Source: Candidatus Pollutiaquabacter sp.
Lineage (GTDB): Bacteria; Bacteroidota; Bacteroidia; AKYH767-A; 2013-40CM-41-45
DNA length: 64,000 nucleotides
Assembly (NCBI GenBank): GCA_947465495.1
Contig: CANIAS010000006.1
Coordinates: 1 to 64,000 of the forward strand
Reading direction: 5' to 3'
Positions 1-8,176 of the stretch are shown here, in pieces. Position 1 is the stretch's first letter. Each line of letters opens with the position of its first letter. Made by a program: the position numbers and the translations under genes. The notes beneath the pieces are model-generated. The model had not been told where the DNA came from. It saw only the letters and a program-made list of their open reading frames with translations, and made no database searches.

Positions 1-543
1 ACAACAGCCAAGTTGGCTATTCGAAATCGAAATATCGGAGAAGTTGGTTTGAGTTATATGACAGGTGTTTACAATAAGTGGAAATTAAACGGAGATGTAA
101 TCGATGCTAAGCGGACCGCCAACGTGATTGCCGTCGATTTCAATCTTTCATTTCTCGCAAATAGGCTGAACATTGTCGGCGAAGTCGCCCGCGTGAATGT
201 CGTTTTGCCTGACTCCGTCGGACAGCAATATGGCAACAAACAATGGGGCGGATACACCGATGTTGTTTTTACGCTTATGCAGCGACGAATTTGCGGCTGG
301 AATAATTCGAAGCTTAATATTGGCACTCGAATTGAATATGACGATTTCAACGAAGGTTACTTCGATGGAACTTCGACAAAGAAGGGTGATGATGTTACGG
401 CGATTGTTCCATTTGTGTCTTTCCGTCCAGCAGGCACCACAGTTATACGACTTAATTATAGAATCGAATCTTATAATAATCTGTACAATACGGAGACGAC
501 GCGTGTAGAAGCGATACAATTTGGACTAAGCACGTATTTTTAA
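1..543 (+). CDS. C-terminal part of an outer-membrane beta-barrel-like protein (partial, 5' end outside window)
   Basis: The reading frame is open from base 1 (TTAKLAIRN...), so the gene begins upstream. The TTG at base 13 listed in the ORF track is not the true start. The visible 180 residues alternate polar and hydrophobic or aromatic residues, as in amphipathic beta strands (GTRIEYDDFNEGYF, TVIRLNYRIESYNN). The protein ends in ...FGLSTYF, a terminal aromatic residue typical of outer-membrane barrels. I infer a porin-like or OprO/P-type barrel that folds in the outer membrane, but no family signature is visible in this fragment and the substrate is unknown. The gene is convergent with the sensor gene that follows, with a hairpin between the two. 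Confidence 0.6.
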   Translation, partial: TTAKLAIRNRNIGEVGLSYMTGVYNKWKLNGDVIDAKRTANVIAVDFNLSFLANRLNIVGEVARVNVVLPDSVGQQYGNKQWGGYTDVVFTLMQRRICGWNNSKLNIGTRIEYDDFNEGYFDGTSTKKGDDVTAIVPFVSFRPAGTTVIRLNYRIESYNNLYNTETTRVEAIQFGLSTYF

Positions 544-546
544 GTT

Positions 547-587
547 CCAATGTTTGTGGAGTTAATTCGAAGAATTAACCATATTGG
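547..587. terminator. Hairpin between convergent genes
   Basis: GTTAATTC-gaa-GAATTAAC is a perfect 8-bp stem with a 3-nt loop (561-579). Flanking bases extend it (TGG/CCA, then CCAAT/ATTGG). It lies between the stop codons of two convergent genes and is a plausible bidirectional terminator, although no T-run follows closely on either side. Confidence 0.5.
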
Positions 588-612
588 CTGCCTGCTGCTT
601 CCCTCTGTTTTT

Positions 613-1815
613 CTATTCCAATTCTTTCCTGGAAATCACCGATGGAATCTGATAGCCTTCTGCTTCCGAATTCATCTTGTTTAGCACCCTGGAAATAAAT
701 TCACCATGGCGCGTGATGCGCTGAAGGTCCTCCTGAATACGATCTGCCAGGTGGCTTCGTTCGTCGGATGAGTTGGATAACTGCATCTCCTTTAGCATTT
801 CACGAGCTACATCTGCAAAACCGATAATTAAGTTAGCAGGCTCCAATAATTCTTTGGATACGTTTTTGGTCATACTTGATAGCGATATGAATTTCTCCCT
901 GCTTCGCTCTAGCTCTTTAACTTTGTTTTGAATTACTTCTTCTTTTAGTAGTTCCAATTGAGTGATGTTTCTAGCGGTTGCATAAATTGTTTTACTGGCA
1001 GAGTGTGGGATAGCATTCCAACTCAATGTTACATAACTACCATCCTTACACCGGTACCGGTTATAAAAGAATGTGACAGATTTTTCGTGCTCCACCAATC
1101 GCTCCATGGCTTTTCGGGTTTCGTCACGGTCTTGCTCGTGTACTAGTTCGATAAATGGTATTTTTTTTAGTTCTGCTTCCGTATAACCTAATTCAGCAAT
1201 AAAGGATCGGCTTACCCGTTTAAAATACCCATCCATGGTTGCTTCGCATAACAAGTCTGGACTTAAAAAAAAGAAATTATCCATTTCCATTCTTTTTTTT
1301 TCGAGCAATAATCGATTCTTAGTATGCACTAAATGTTCAGATACACTTTTAGATAGCGTTCTTAGCAATTCTTTTTGCAGATCTGTTAACACTTTTGGTT
1401 TACTGTCTAAGATGCAAAGCGTGCCTAATTTTAGGCCATCATCATCCACCAACGGAATGCCGGTGTAAAATCGAATCTTCGGATCTGATTGTGCCGATAA
1501 GTTGCTCTTGAATCGCGGGTCTTCAAATACGTCATTAATTTCAAAGACATCTTCCTGTAAAACAGCATGGTTGCAAAATGCAATGGATTTTTCGCTGGTT
1601 TTAACGTCCATGCCGTAGCTTGATTTAAAGCGCTGTCCTTGATTATCCAATATCGATATTGCTGCGATTTCCATTTCGCAGATACGCGCTGCGCAAGCGA
1701 CAATTTCGTCTAAGAAAACATCGGTTGACTCTTCTTTCACTTTAGAGCTCCCTCTTTGGGTAATTAATTGCACCGCATCCAAGTCCTCTTTATTGGAGTG
1801 TATGTTTTTTTTCAT
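613..1815 (-). CDS. GAF-PAS sensor protein with a degenerate histidine-kinase dimerisation domain
   Basis: This 400-residue protein has no signal peptide or membrane segment and should be cytoplasmic. Residues about 35-165 form a GAF domain of the kind seen next to PAS kinases (FCNHAVLQED, FYTGIPLVDDDGLKLGTLCILD). Residues about 180-290 form a PAS/PAC domain (FFFLSPDLLCEATMDGYFKRV ... YRCKDGSYVTLSWNA). Residues about 300-385 look like the two helices of a DHp (HisKA) domain. The H-box that normally reads MSHELRTPLNAIIGF here reads VSKELLEPANLIIGF, with Lys321 in place of the phosphorylated His. No HATPase domain follows; the protein ends at residue 400. It is therefore probably not a kinase. 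It may act as a dimeric sensor or adaptor that binds another kinase, or be a kinase that lost its catalytic half. No response regulator gene is adjacent. Confidence 0.85.
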   Translation of the reverse strand: MKKNIHSNKEDLDAVQLITQRGSSKVKEESTDVFLDEIVACAARICEMEIAAISILDNQGQRFKSSYGMDVKTSEKSIAFCNHAVLQEDVFEINDVFEDPRFKSNLSAQSDPKIRFYTGIPLVDDDGLKLGTLCILDSKPKVLTDLQKELLRTLSKSVSEHLVHTKNRLLLEKKRMEMDNFFFLSPDLLCEATMDGYFKRVSRSFIAELGYTEAELKKIPFIELVHEQDRDETRKAMERLVEHEKSVTFFYNRYRCKDGSYVTLSWNAIPHSASKTIYATARNITQLELLKEEVIQNKVKELERSREKFISLSSMTKNVSKELLEPANLIIGFADVAREMLKEMQLSNSSDERSHLADRIQEDLQRITRHGEFISRVLNKMNSEAEGYQIPSVISRKELE

Positions 1816-2396
1816 GGCGCAATTGATTTCAAGAAGTAAGATACATGGATCAATTGGTGATCAATAGGACAATCGTCACCCGACTATACAAGCTCCTGGC
1901 GCAGCGCGAGGTGATCTAAGTCAACATAATACGTAGAGTAAAAAATGGTGCAGTGTGTTTTTCGTAAAAGCACATCACCTGTCTCTCAGTAAAAATTCTC
2001 TGATTTTATTGCCAACAATTACACCCTGCCTAATTATTTGCAAATAAAGGCGCTCTTTTATTTCCGTTAAAAGTTGCCTTGGCGGGTATTCACGCTGATT
2101 ATGCTTGTAGTTCTAAAACGATACTTCCTGCAAAGTACTCTTCCAGAAAAGGAAGCTTGATGAGCACTTTTTTGAGTGCTGCTATTTGTGATATTACGAA
2201 AAGAAAGACATTTTTCCCCTGAAGTATTAATTTCTTTTTTCAGTTTTCGTATGGTTAATTTACCAATAGTCTTATACATGAATATCATGTTGTTGAGAGC
2301 CTCTGTGGGAAAATCCTTTTGAGCTTTCTGCTTTTCAAGTACTTTAATAATTGTGTTTTCAGAAAAAAGCAAATGAGCCCAAGGAAGCGGTATAGT
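1816..2396. other. Gene-poor intergenic stretch
   Basis: No convincing gene is visible. The 123-residue minus-strand ORF at 2067-2438 has no recognisable domain, is unusually basic with a low-complexity feel, and starts inside the end of the adjoining IS remnant. GATCAAT is repeated directly at 1848-1854 and 1859-1865 just upstream of the sensor gene. A small hairpin, AGCACT-ttttt(g)-AGTGCT, lies near 2162-2180. The stretch may be decayed sequence flanking the element. Confidence 0.5.
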
Positions 2397-2902
2397 GGGA
2401 GTGTAAATGAAACTGTGCTTTTTACTTTGTTGAATCATACTTCAGAGAACTTTAATTTCAATCGATCTCCAAAAATAATTGACAATTGGGTTACTGTTAA
2501 CCCCCAGCTCTGGAGGGGCTGTGTCAATTTCTTGCTGATGTTGCGTTGTGCAAGGTAGATGAGCTTCAGTAGGGCCATATCAGAAGAGAAGGCGGTTTTG
2601 TTCTTGGTCAACTTCCTTACCCGCCGGTGGAAGCCTTCAATGGCGTTGGTGGTATAAATGAGTTTACGGATATATTCGGTGTATTTGAAGTACGTTGATA
2701 GTTTATGCCAGTTGTTGCGACAGGAGCTGATAACAACCGGATATTTCTAGCCCCATTTTTCATCCTGTGCATCCAGATTGTCAATTGCAGATTCTTCGCT
2801 GGAAGCTTTGTAAACTAACTTGAGATCGGCAAGGAACTCTTTCTGATTTTTACTGGCTATATAAAGGAATCTGTCTTTGTATTTCTTGTATTGTAGGCAG
2901 AC
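2397..2902 (-). mobile_element. Right-end remnant of an IS256-family insertion sequence
   Basis: On the minus strand this stretch holds the C-terminal third of an IS256-type (mutator-like, DDE) transposase, followed about 18 bp after its stop by a terminal-repeat-like sequence that reads gggagtgtaaatgaaactgtg on the plus strand (2397-2417). The G-rich start and the tgtaaa core resemble ends of IS256-family elements, as far as I recall them. The left end and the N-terminal two thirds of the transposase, including most of the catalytic DDE residues, are missing. The remnant begins at the stop codon of the TMTC-like gene, so insertion or deletion occurred right at that gene's 3' end. It is not mobile. 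Confidence 0.8.
2435..2902 (-). pseudogene. IS256-family transposase, C-terminal fragment with internal stop
   Basis: The minus-strand translation gives FLYIASKNQKEFLADLKLVYKA, then an in-frame TAG at 2747-2749 (EKWG*KYPVVISS), then KLSTYFKYTEYIRKLIYTTNAIEGFHRRVRKLTKNK and QPLQSWGLTVTQLSIIFGD before a TGA stop. TTNAIEGFHRRVRK is the hallmark C-terminal motif of IS256-type transposases. Upstream of FLYIAS the match breaks down and fits better in another frame (EIQRQI), which suggests small deletions. The ORF track misses this fragment because no ORF long enough starts in this frame. Truncation, the amber codon and probable frameshifts make it non-functional. Confidence 0.88.
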
Positions 2903-4879
2903 TTATTTACCGGGCTCCAGTAGTTTATGAAGTCGTTCCACCTCGGAGTAATTCCCCTTGGCGTAATAGCAGTCGGAGAGCACTCCAAGCATCTGACGGG
3001 TATTCCCGGATAGCATGATGTGTTTTTGGGCGAAGCTGATGGCCTTGTCATAGTCTTTTGCGAGAAACGCAGTAACTGCAACATGTTCGAGCGTGCTACG
3101 GTCCTCACTGTTGATTGCAAGTGCCGCATTGAAATAAATGTATGCACTGTCGTATGCCTGCTTTCGGGCATACAGTTGCCCCAGATTGTCCAATGGCACG
3201 GTGTTACGGTTATCGTACGTCGAACTTTCGAGGTAACGATTGATCGCTTCCCGCTCTTTTCCGGCGATTTCCAGTTGTGCGGCTTTCTTGTTGAGGATGT
3301 TGGAAATGTTGGTTAGCACCACGGGTTGGTCGGAATGCATCGCAAGTGACTGTTCGAAGTATACCCGTGAGGAGTCGAACTCGCCTTTCAAGTCATACAG
3401 GCAACCTAGGTTCGTCATCGCCATGAATTGATCTGGATAAATATCTAGACTTTTTCTCATCTCAGCGATAGCTTTGTTGGCAGTTTCTGAAATAACTGTC
3501 GCGTCAGCGCTCTTTTGCACCTGCTTCCAATACTCGATGCCGAGATTGAAATGCGTCCGCGCACTATTGGGTGAAACCTCCACGCCGTGACTGAACAAGG
3601 TTAAATTGTTTTTCCATTTCGCGGCGGCCTTAATAGTTAAGCTGCTGAAAACCGCGATCAGCGCGATGAAAACACCTCGCATTATTTTGTCGTTCATCGA
3701 CGCTTCTATCCCGGGTTTATGGTTGATCAGCATCAGTGAAATCCCGATGCAGAACCCGAGCGATGGCACAAACAACAGCCGTTCAGCAATAGGTGTGGCA
3801 TTGATGAAAAACAGATTGCTGACCGGTGTAAGTGCAATCAGAAAGAAAAGTATACTAAAAGAAAGAGAAGGTCTTTTTTTGTAATAAGTGATCGATGCCC
3901 CGAAGAGCAAGACATAAGCCGCACCGCCAATCCACGGCAGGAAATCGCTCAATTGGTAGAGCGGTATTTGATGATACGAGTAATCCCAGACCAGTGGCCA
4001 TGGTACGAAAAGTAATTTCAGGTACTGAAAAAGGATGACTAGTCGCGTGGCAATAGCTTCATTGATATTACCTGCTGAAAAAAGGACATTGTCCAGCGAT
4101 TGCATAACCACCTTGCTCTCTTCATGACCAACCACCAGTTGCCTCGCGATCAGGTAAGTGCATGCGGCAGCTAACAACGGTAGTGAAGATTGTATAAGTG
4201 CCCGTGGTTTTTTTCCGAGTAACAACCAACTGCTTAGCGGTATTAGCACAGTGAAGACAATGCTGCTTTCTTTTGCGAACAGAGCCAACGTGAGTAATAT
4301 CGCTGCGGTCCAATGGCTTCTCCAACTTGCTGGTTTTGCAGCATGGGAAATAAATTGACTCCAAGCCATGAATCCAAACAGGGCCGCAAGTATCTCATCC
4401 CGGCTTTTAACACTAGCTACCACTTCCGAATGTACCGGATGCGCCGCAAACAGGAGTGCAATCGCTGCTGATAACGTCGGCGATGAATCCGGAAATAACT
4501 TTCTGAGGAGTGAATACAGCACTTGGATGAGCAACACATACAACAATAGGTTAATCAGGTGTGCGCCACGGCTGGAAGCGTTGAACAGGGATTTGTCCAA
4601 TGCAAACGAAAGCATGGTAATCGGTCGGTAAGGATGGTTTACGGTATTGACGCTTTCTGCTCCCAGGCTGCTCTCGCTGAAGATCCGGCCGATGTTGCCA
4701 ACACCATTCTGGACTAACTCATTGTTTACATAAACGCTTTCGTCATCCAATGTGAAATCGAAAGAGATGGTTTGCACGTAAAGTACTACCACTACGAAAG
4801 CAAGCGTTATTCGGATCCAACCTACAGATGCCGTATTGCCTTTGGTGGCGTTTGAAGTAGGAGCGGGCCTTTTTTTCAT
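2903..4879 (-). CDS. TMTC-like multi-pass membrane protein with C-terminal TPR repeats (putative GT-C glycosyltransferase)
   Basis: The 658-residue protein starts with a short basic tail and a first membrane segment (about 22-40). The luminal/periplasmic loop carries LDDESVYVNNELV, the acidic-pair position used by GT-C glycosyltransferases, and NHPYRPITM. The motif HPVHSEVVASVKSRDEILA (about 145-165) is typical of the TMTC/DUF1736 group. About ten hydrophobic segments fill residues 20-415. Residues about 430-655 are TPR repeats (NLGIEYWKQ, NLGCLYDLKGEFDSS, NLGQLYARKQAYDSA). The family includes protein O-mannosyltransferases, so transfer of a lipid-linked sugar to a protein or envelope acceptor is the likely role; substrate and acceptor are not known. 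It is the last gene of the run that includes glmS, with 46 bp between. The stop codon abuts an IS256 remnant that continues in the same frame, so the native C-terminus could have been altered. A paralogue lies at 15242-17041. Confidence 0.8.
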   Translation of the reverse strand: MKKRPAPTSNATKGNTASVGWIRITLAFVVVVLYVQTISFDFTLDDESVYVNNELVQNGVGNIGRIFSESSLGAESVNTVNHPYRPITMLSFALDKSLFNASSRGAHLINLLLYVLLIQVLYSLLRKLFPDSSPTLSAAIALLFAAHPVHSEVVASVKSRDEILAALFGFMAWSQFISHAAKPASWRSHWTAAILLTLALFAKESSIVFTVLIPLSSWLLLGKKPRALIQSSLPLLAAACTYLIARQLVVGHEESKVVMQSLDNVLFSAGNINEAIATRLVILFQYLKLLFVPWPLVWDYSYHQIPLYQLSDFLPWIGGAAYVLLFGASITYYKKRPSLSFSILFFLIALTPVSNLFFINATPIAERLLFVPSLGFCIGISLMLINHKPGIEASMNDKIMRGVFIALIAVFSSLTIKAAAKWKNNLTLFSHGVEVSPNSARTHFNLGIEYWKQVQKSADATVISETANKAIAEMRKSLDIYPDQFMAMTNLGCLYDLKGEFDSSRVYFEQSLAMHSDQPVVLTNISNILNKKAAQLEIAGKEREAINRYLESSTYDNRNTVPLDNLGQLYARKQAYDSAYIYFNAALAINSEDRSTLEHVAVTAFLAKDYDKAISFAQKHIMLSGNTRQMLGVLSDCYYAKGNYSEVERLHKLLEPGK

Positions 4880-4925
4880 GCGGGAAAATCCAATCAGAAG
4901 AAGATGAAGCCGACTATTGACTAAA

Positions 4926-6767
4926 TCACTCTACCGTCACGCTCTTGGCCAGGTTCCTCGGTTGATCCACATTGCAGCCGCGCATCACAGCGATATGATA
5001 GGAAAGCAACTGCAATGGAATAACAGAAACAATCGGTACTAAGGCGTCATCGGTTTCTGGAATTTCAATCACATAGTCCGCCATCGTTTTGATGGTGGTG
5101 TCACCTTCGGTGACAATGGCTATAATATTCCCTTTACGAGCCTTGACCTCTTGGATGTTGCTGACGACTTTTTCGTAGGTGTCATTTTTGTTGGCAATCA
5201 CCACAACTGGCATTTCTGCATCGATCAGGGCGATCGGACCGTGTTTCATCTCAGCAGCAGGATAACCTTCTGCATGGATATAGGAAATCTCTTTTAGCTT
5301 CAATGCGCCTTCCAGAGCAACCGGGAAGCCGTATCCACGGCCGAGGTAAAGGAAATTACGTGCGTCTTTATATCTCTTTGCGATTTCAATCGTCTGTGCA
5401 TTGGTTTCCAATGCACGTTCAACTTTAGATGGCAAGGCTTCCAGTTCATTTAGTAGTTGGTGGAATCTGGAATCTGTAATGGTGCCGCGGTGCCGCGCAA
5501 TCTGAAGCGCCATCAACGTCAGTACTGTTACTTGTGCGGTGAATGCTTTTGTGGAAGCCACACCAATCTCAGGTCCGGCATGCGTATAAGCGCCAGCGTG
5601 CGTAGCCCGAGGTATAGAAGAACCCACCACGTTGCAAACTCCAAAAATCATGGCCCCTTTCGATTTCGCCAATTCAATTGCTGCTAAGGTGTCGGCGGTT
5701 TCGCCGGATTGTGAAATCGGAATGACTATATCGTCTTCTGTAATGACTGGATTTCGGTAACGGAATTCAGAAGCATATTCTACTTCTACTGGTATACGGG
5801 CAAATTCTTCAAACAAGTATTCAGCGACTAATCCAGCGTGCCAGGAGGTTCCGCAACCAATAATCAGGATTCGCTTCGCATTAGCGAATTTGTTTTCGTA
5901 TTCTGAAATACCTCCCATGCGTAGAAATCCTTTGCTGGCATCTATGCGGCCGCGCATACTGTCCCAAATGGAGCGCGGTTGCTCATAGATTTCCTTGAGC
6001 ATGAAATGTTCGTAGCCGCCTTTCTCCAATTGCTCAATTTTCATTTCGAGTTCCTGGACGTACGGAGTCTTTACTTGATTTTCAATTGTCTTTACCGTCA
6101 GCTCACCATTACGAATCAAGCCGAGTTCTCCATCGTTCAGGTAAACTACGTTGTTCGTGTATTCAATAATCGGCGTAGCATCGGAGGCTACAAAGTACTC
6201 GCCTTTTTCTTTGCCAATACCCATGACAATCGGACTGCCTTTTCGAGCGCAAATCAATTCACCAGGATGATCGTTGGAAAGAATGACAATGGCATAGGCT
6301 CCGATGACTTCACCCAGGGCCAAGCGAACAGCCTCGTCTAAGTCGACATGAGCATTTTCGTATATATCTTCAATCAAATGCACTAATACTTCGGTATCGG
6401 TATCACTCTTGAATTCGTGACCACGCTTTTGCAACTCCGCCTTGATCGATGCATAGTTCTCGATAATACCATTGTGGATAATTGCGAATCGTCCGTTTTG
6501 GGAGTAATGTGGATGGGCATTGCGGTCGTTGGGCTCTCCGTGGGTAGCCCAGCGAGTATGTCCCATGCCAATATGCCCGGAGGTGTCATGGTCCTTGGCG
6601 AAGTTGTGTAAGTCGCTTACTTTTCCGGCTTTCTTATAAACTTTCAAATTGCCGTTCAGAATGGCGATTCCCGCGCTGTCATAGCCACGGTATTCCAAAC
6701 GTTGAAGTCCTTTGATGAGGATAGGGTATACTTCCCTATGTCCGATATAGGCGACAATTCCGCACAT
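4926..6767 (-). CDS. glmS: Glutamine--fructose-6-phosphate aminotransferase (isomerizing)
   Basis: GlmS makes glucosamine-6-phosphate from fructose-6-phosphate and glutamine, the entry step to UDP-GlcNAc for peptidoglycan and lipopolysaccharide. The 613-residue length is normal. The start MCGIVAYIG exposes the nucleophilic Cys2 of the class II glutaminase domain (1-230; also RGYDSAGIA, TRWATHGEP, HNGIIENY). Two SIS isomerase domains follow (about 290-430 and 460-600), with GCGTSWHAG, SQSGETADT and STKAFTAQ. The C-terminus, DQPRNLAKSVTVE, is the conserved family tail. The gene lies 25 bp downstream of the DUF4270 gene and 46 bp upstream of the TMTC-like gene, probably in one transcript. I see no glmS ribozyme, as expected outside Firmicutes. 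Confidence 0.97.
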   Translation of the reverse strand: MCGIVAYIGHREVYPILIKGLQRLEYRGYDSAGIAILNGNLKVYKKAGKVSDLHNFAKDHDTSGHIGMGHTRWATHGEPNDRNAHPHYSQNGRFAIIHNGIIENYASIKAELQKRGHEFKSDTDTEVLVHLIEDIYENAHVDLDEAVRLALGEVIGAYAIVILSNDHPGELICARKGSPIVMGIGKEKGEYFVASDATPIIEYTNNVVYLNDGELGLIRNGELTVKTIENQVKTPYVQELEMKIEQLEKGGYEHFMLKEIYEQPRSIWDSMRGRIDASKGFLRMGGISEYENKFANAKRILIIGCGTSWHAGLVAEYLFEEFARIPVEVEYASEFRYRNPVITEDDIVIPISQSGETADTLAAIELAKSKGAMIFGVCNVVGSSIPRATHAGAYTHAGPEIGVASTKAFTAQVTVLTLMALQIARHRGTITDSRFHQLLNELEALPSKVERALETNAQTIEIAKRYKDARNFLYLGRGYGFPVALEGALKLKEISYIHAEGYPAAEMKHGPIALIDAEMPVVVIANKNDTYEKVVSNIQEVKARKGNIIAIVTEGDTTIKTMADYVIEIPETDDALVPIVSVIPLQLLSYHIAVMRGCNVDQPRNLAKSVTVE

Positions 6768-6792
6768 GGTTCAGTTGATTAAAAAAGTGAGA

Positions 6793-8172
6793 TTACTGGG
6801 AGATACGCGTGTAATAGAGTTCCAACTTAATAGGGTAGTCTGCATTCTTACCACTTCCAAGAATGGCGCGACTAGCCTGAATTGACGAACCTGTTACGAC
6901 AAGATAGTATCCATAGTTACCCTGCGCTCCTGAAAGAATGCGGTTAGCGTGACGGGTTAAGTTAAAGGTGTAAGTGCGGTCTGAAATTGTTCCGCCAAAG
7001 AAACCGGTAGGCTCATAGTAGTCGGCTGGGAATGAGGTAGTTGTTCCGTCAGCATCGATGGCAACAATTAAGAGCGATGTAGGAGCGGCGTACGGGGTGG
7101 TGGAGTTGGCTTGAAGCGTGACTTTTAGCTGAGCACGATTAACCACCACATTTCCAGAATCTTTCAGATGTTCTAAGTACGGAAGGTAGAATTTGGTCTT
7201 AAGTCCAGCCATTCCCTGCAAACAAGTAAGTGTATCTGCATAACTGGAATCTTGCAACTGCAAACCCACCGGAAATCCGGTATAGTCGTGGGTGAAATGG
7301 TTCGACTTGGCTCCAGTCAGGACCCAGGAATAGGATTGTGGTAAATCACTCGTGTCCCGGTAATACAAGGTCATCTTTGCGTTAAACAGATCGAACGCGT
7401 TCACACAGCCTTGTCCAACGGCAGTTGGCTCGTTGATAGCAATTTTAATTCCTTTGAAGTATTCTCGCCAGGCTTCGTTGCTTTGGTAGGTGGCACTGCC
7501 ATTCAGAGCTACCAGACTGTCTGCCAAGATCATGCTAATGGGAATACGAAGTTGAGGTGCTACTGTGTCAGAGTCAATGACCACGGGCGTATTTGGCATA
7601 GGGTAGTAGGTCAAGGTTCCCAATGGATCAACTTCAGTGGTAAATGTTTTGTTGCTGTAATAAATACTATCTGCCGTCATCGACTCCGTCATCCGGTACA
7701 CGTTAATAGTTTGCAAGGTATTGGTGTCGCCATAGTATCCTTTGTAAAAAAGCTTGAGAACCAGCGAGTCGCTAACTTGGAGACTACTAAAACTAGGGGT
7801 GCCCTGCAACAGGACTTCTGAATAGCATTCTGAATTTGATTTCCCAAAATAGGGGTCGATATATCCTCCAATCAACTGTACAGAGAGTTCATCGGTTCGA
7901 AGTGAATCCTCTTTGACCGTAAACGCAACAACACTTGCGGTATCGCTGTATTCCGTTCCCAATAGGTCCGTGGCAGGTAATACCGAAAGACCAAGTTCAT
8001 CAGGGTCTTTACAGCCCGCTGCAGTTAAAATCGAAAGGTAAATAATGGCGGATAAAAAACGATTCCTCCCCGTAATTGACGGGAAGGAATGCTTTAATGT
8101 CTTTCGAATAAACGTCGGAAATTGTTCGGTGAAAATGGCAGGCGTTCCGAAACCTGATTGGAATAATCCCAT
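6793..8172 (-). CDS. DUF4270 family lipoprotein
   Basis: This is a secreted, beta-rich lipoprotein of the Bacteroidota DUF4270 type. A hydrophobic segment ending LSILTAAGC forms a lipobox, followed by KDPDELGLSVLPATD, the typical mature start of the family. The rest is rich in beta-strand patterns (SVQLIGGYIDPYFGKS, DSLVLKLFYKGYYGD) and closes with KLELYYTRISQ. Its function is unknown. The ORF track starts at 8235, but that start overlaps the upstream gene by 59 bp. I chose the ATG at 8172, just after the upstream stop; even so the stretch before the lipobox is about 50 residues, longer than usual, so an unusual start codon further in cannot be excluded. The neighbours, a starch-synthase-like gene upstream and glmS downstream, are common company for this family. 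Confidence 0.8.
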   Translation of the reverse strand: MGLFQSGFGTPAIFTEQFPTFIRKTLKHSFPSITGRNRFLSAIIYLSILTAAGCKDPDELGLSVLPATDLLGTEYSDTASVVAFTVKEDSLRTDELSVQLIGGYIDPYFGKSNSECYSEVLLQGTPSFSSLQVSDSLVLKLFYKGYYGDTNTLQTINVYRMTESMTADSIYYSNKTFTTEVDPLGTLTYYPMPNTPVVIDSDTVAPQLRIPISMILADSLVALNGSATYQSNEAWREYFKGIKIAINEPTAVGQGCVNAFDLFNAKMTLYYRDTSDLPQSYSWVLTGAKSNHFTHDYTGFPVGLQLQDSSYADTLTCLQGMAGLKTKFYLPYLEHLKDSGNVVVNRAQLKVTLQANSTTPYAAPTSLLIVAIDADGTTTSFPADYYEPTGFFGGTISDRTYTFNLTRHANRILSGAQGNYGYYLVVTGSSIQASRAILGSGKNADYPIKLELYYTRISQ

Positions 8173-8176
8173 CGTA

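Noticed and set aside
2067-2438. 123-residue minus-strand ORF after the IS remnant
   Set aside because: It starts across the transposase stop and runs over the IS terminal repeat, shows no domain, and has a composition unlike the neighbouring genes.
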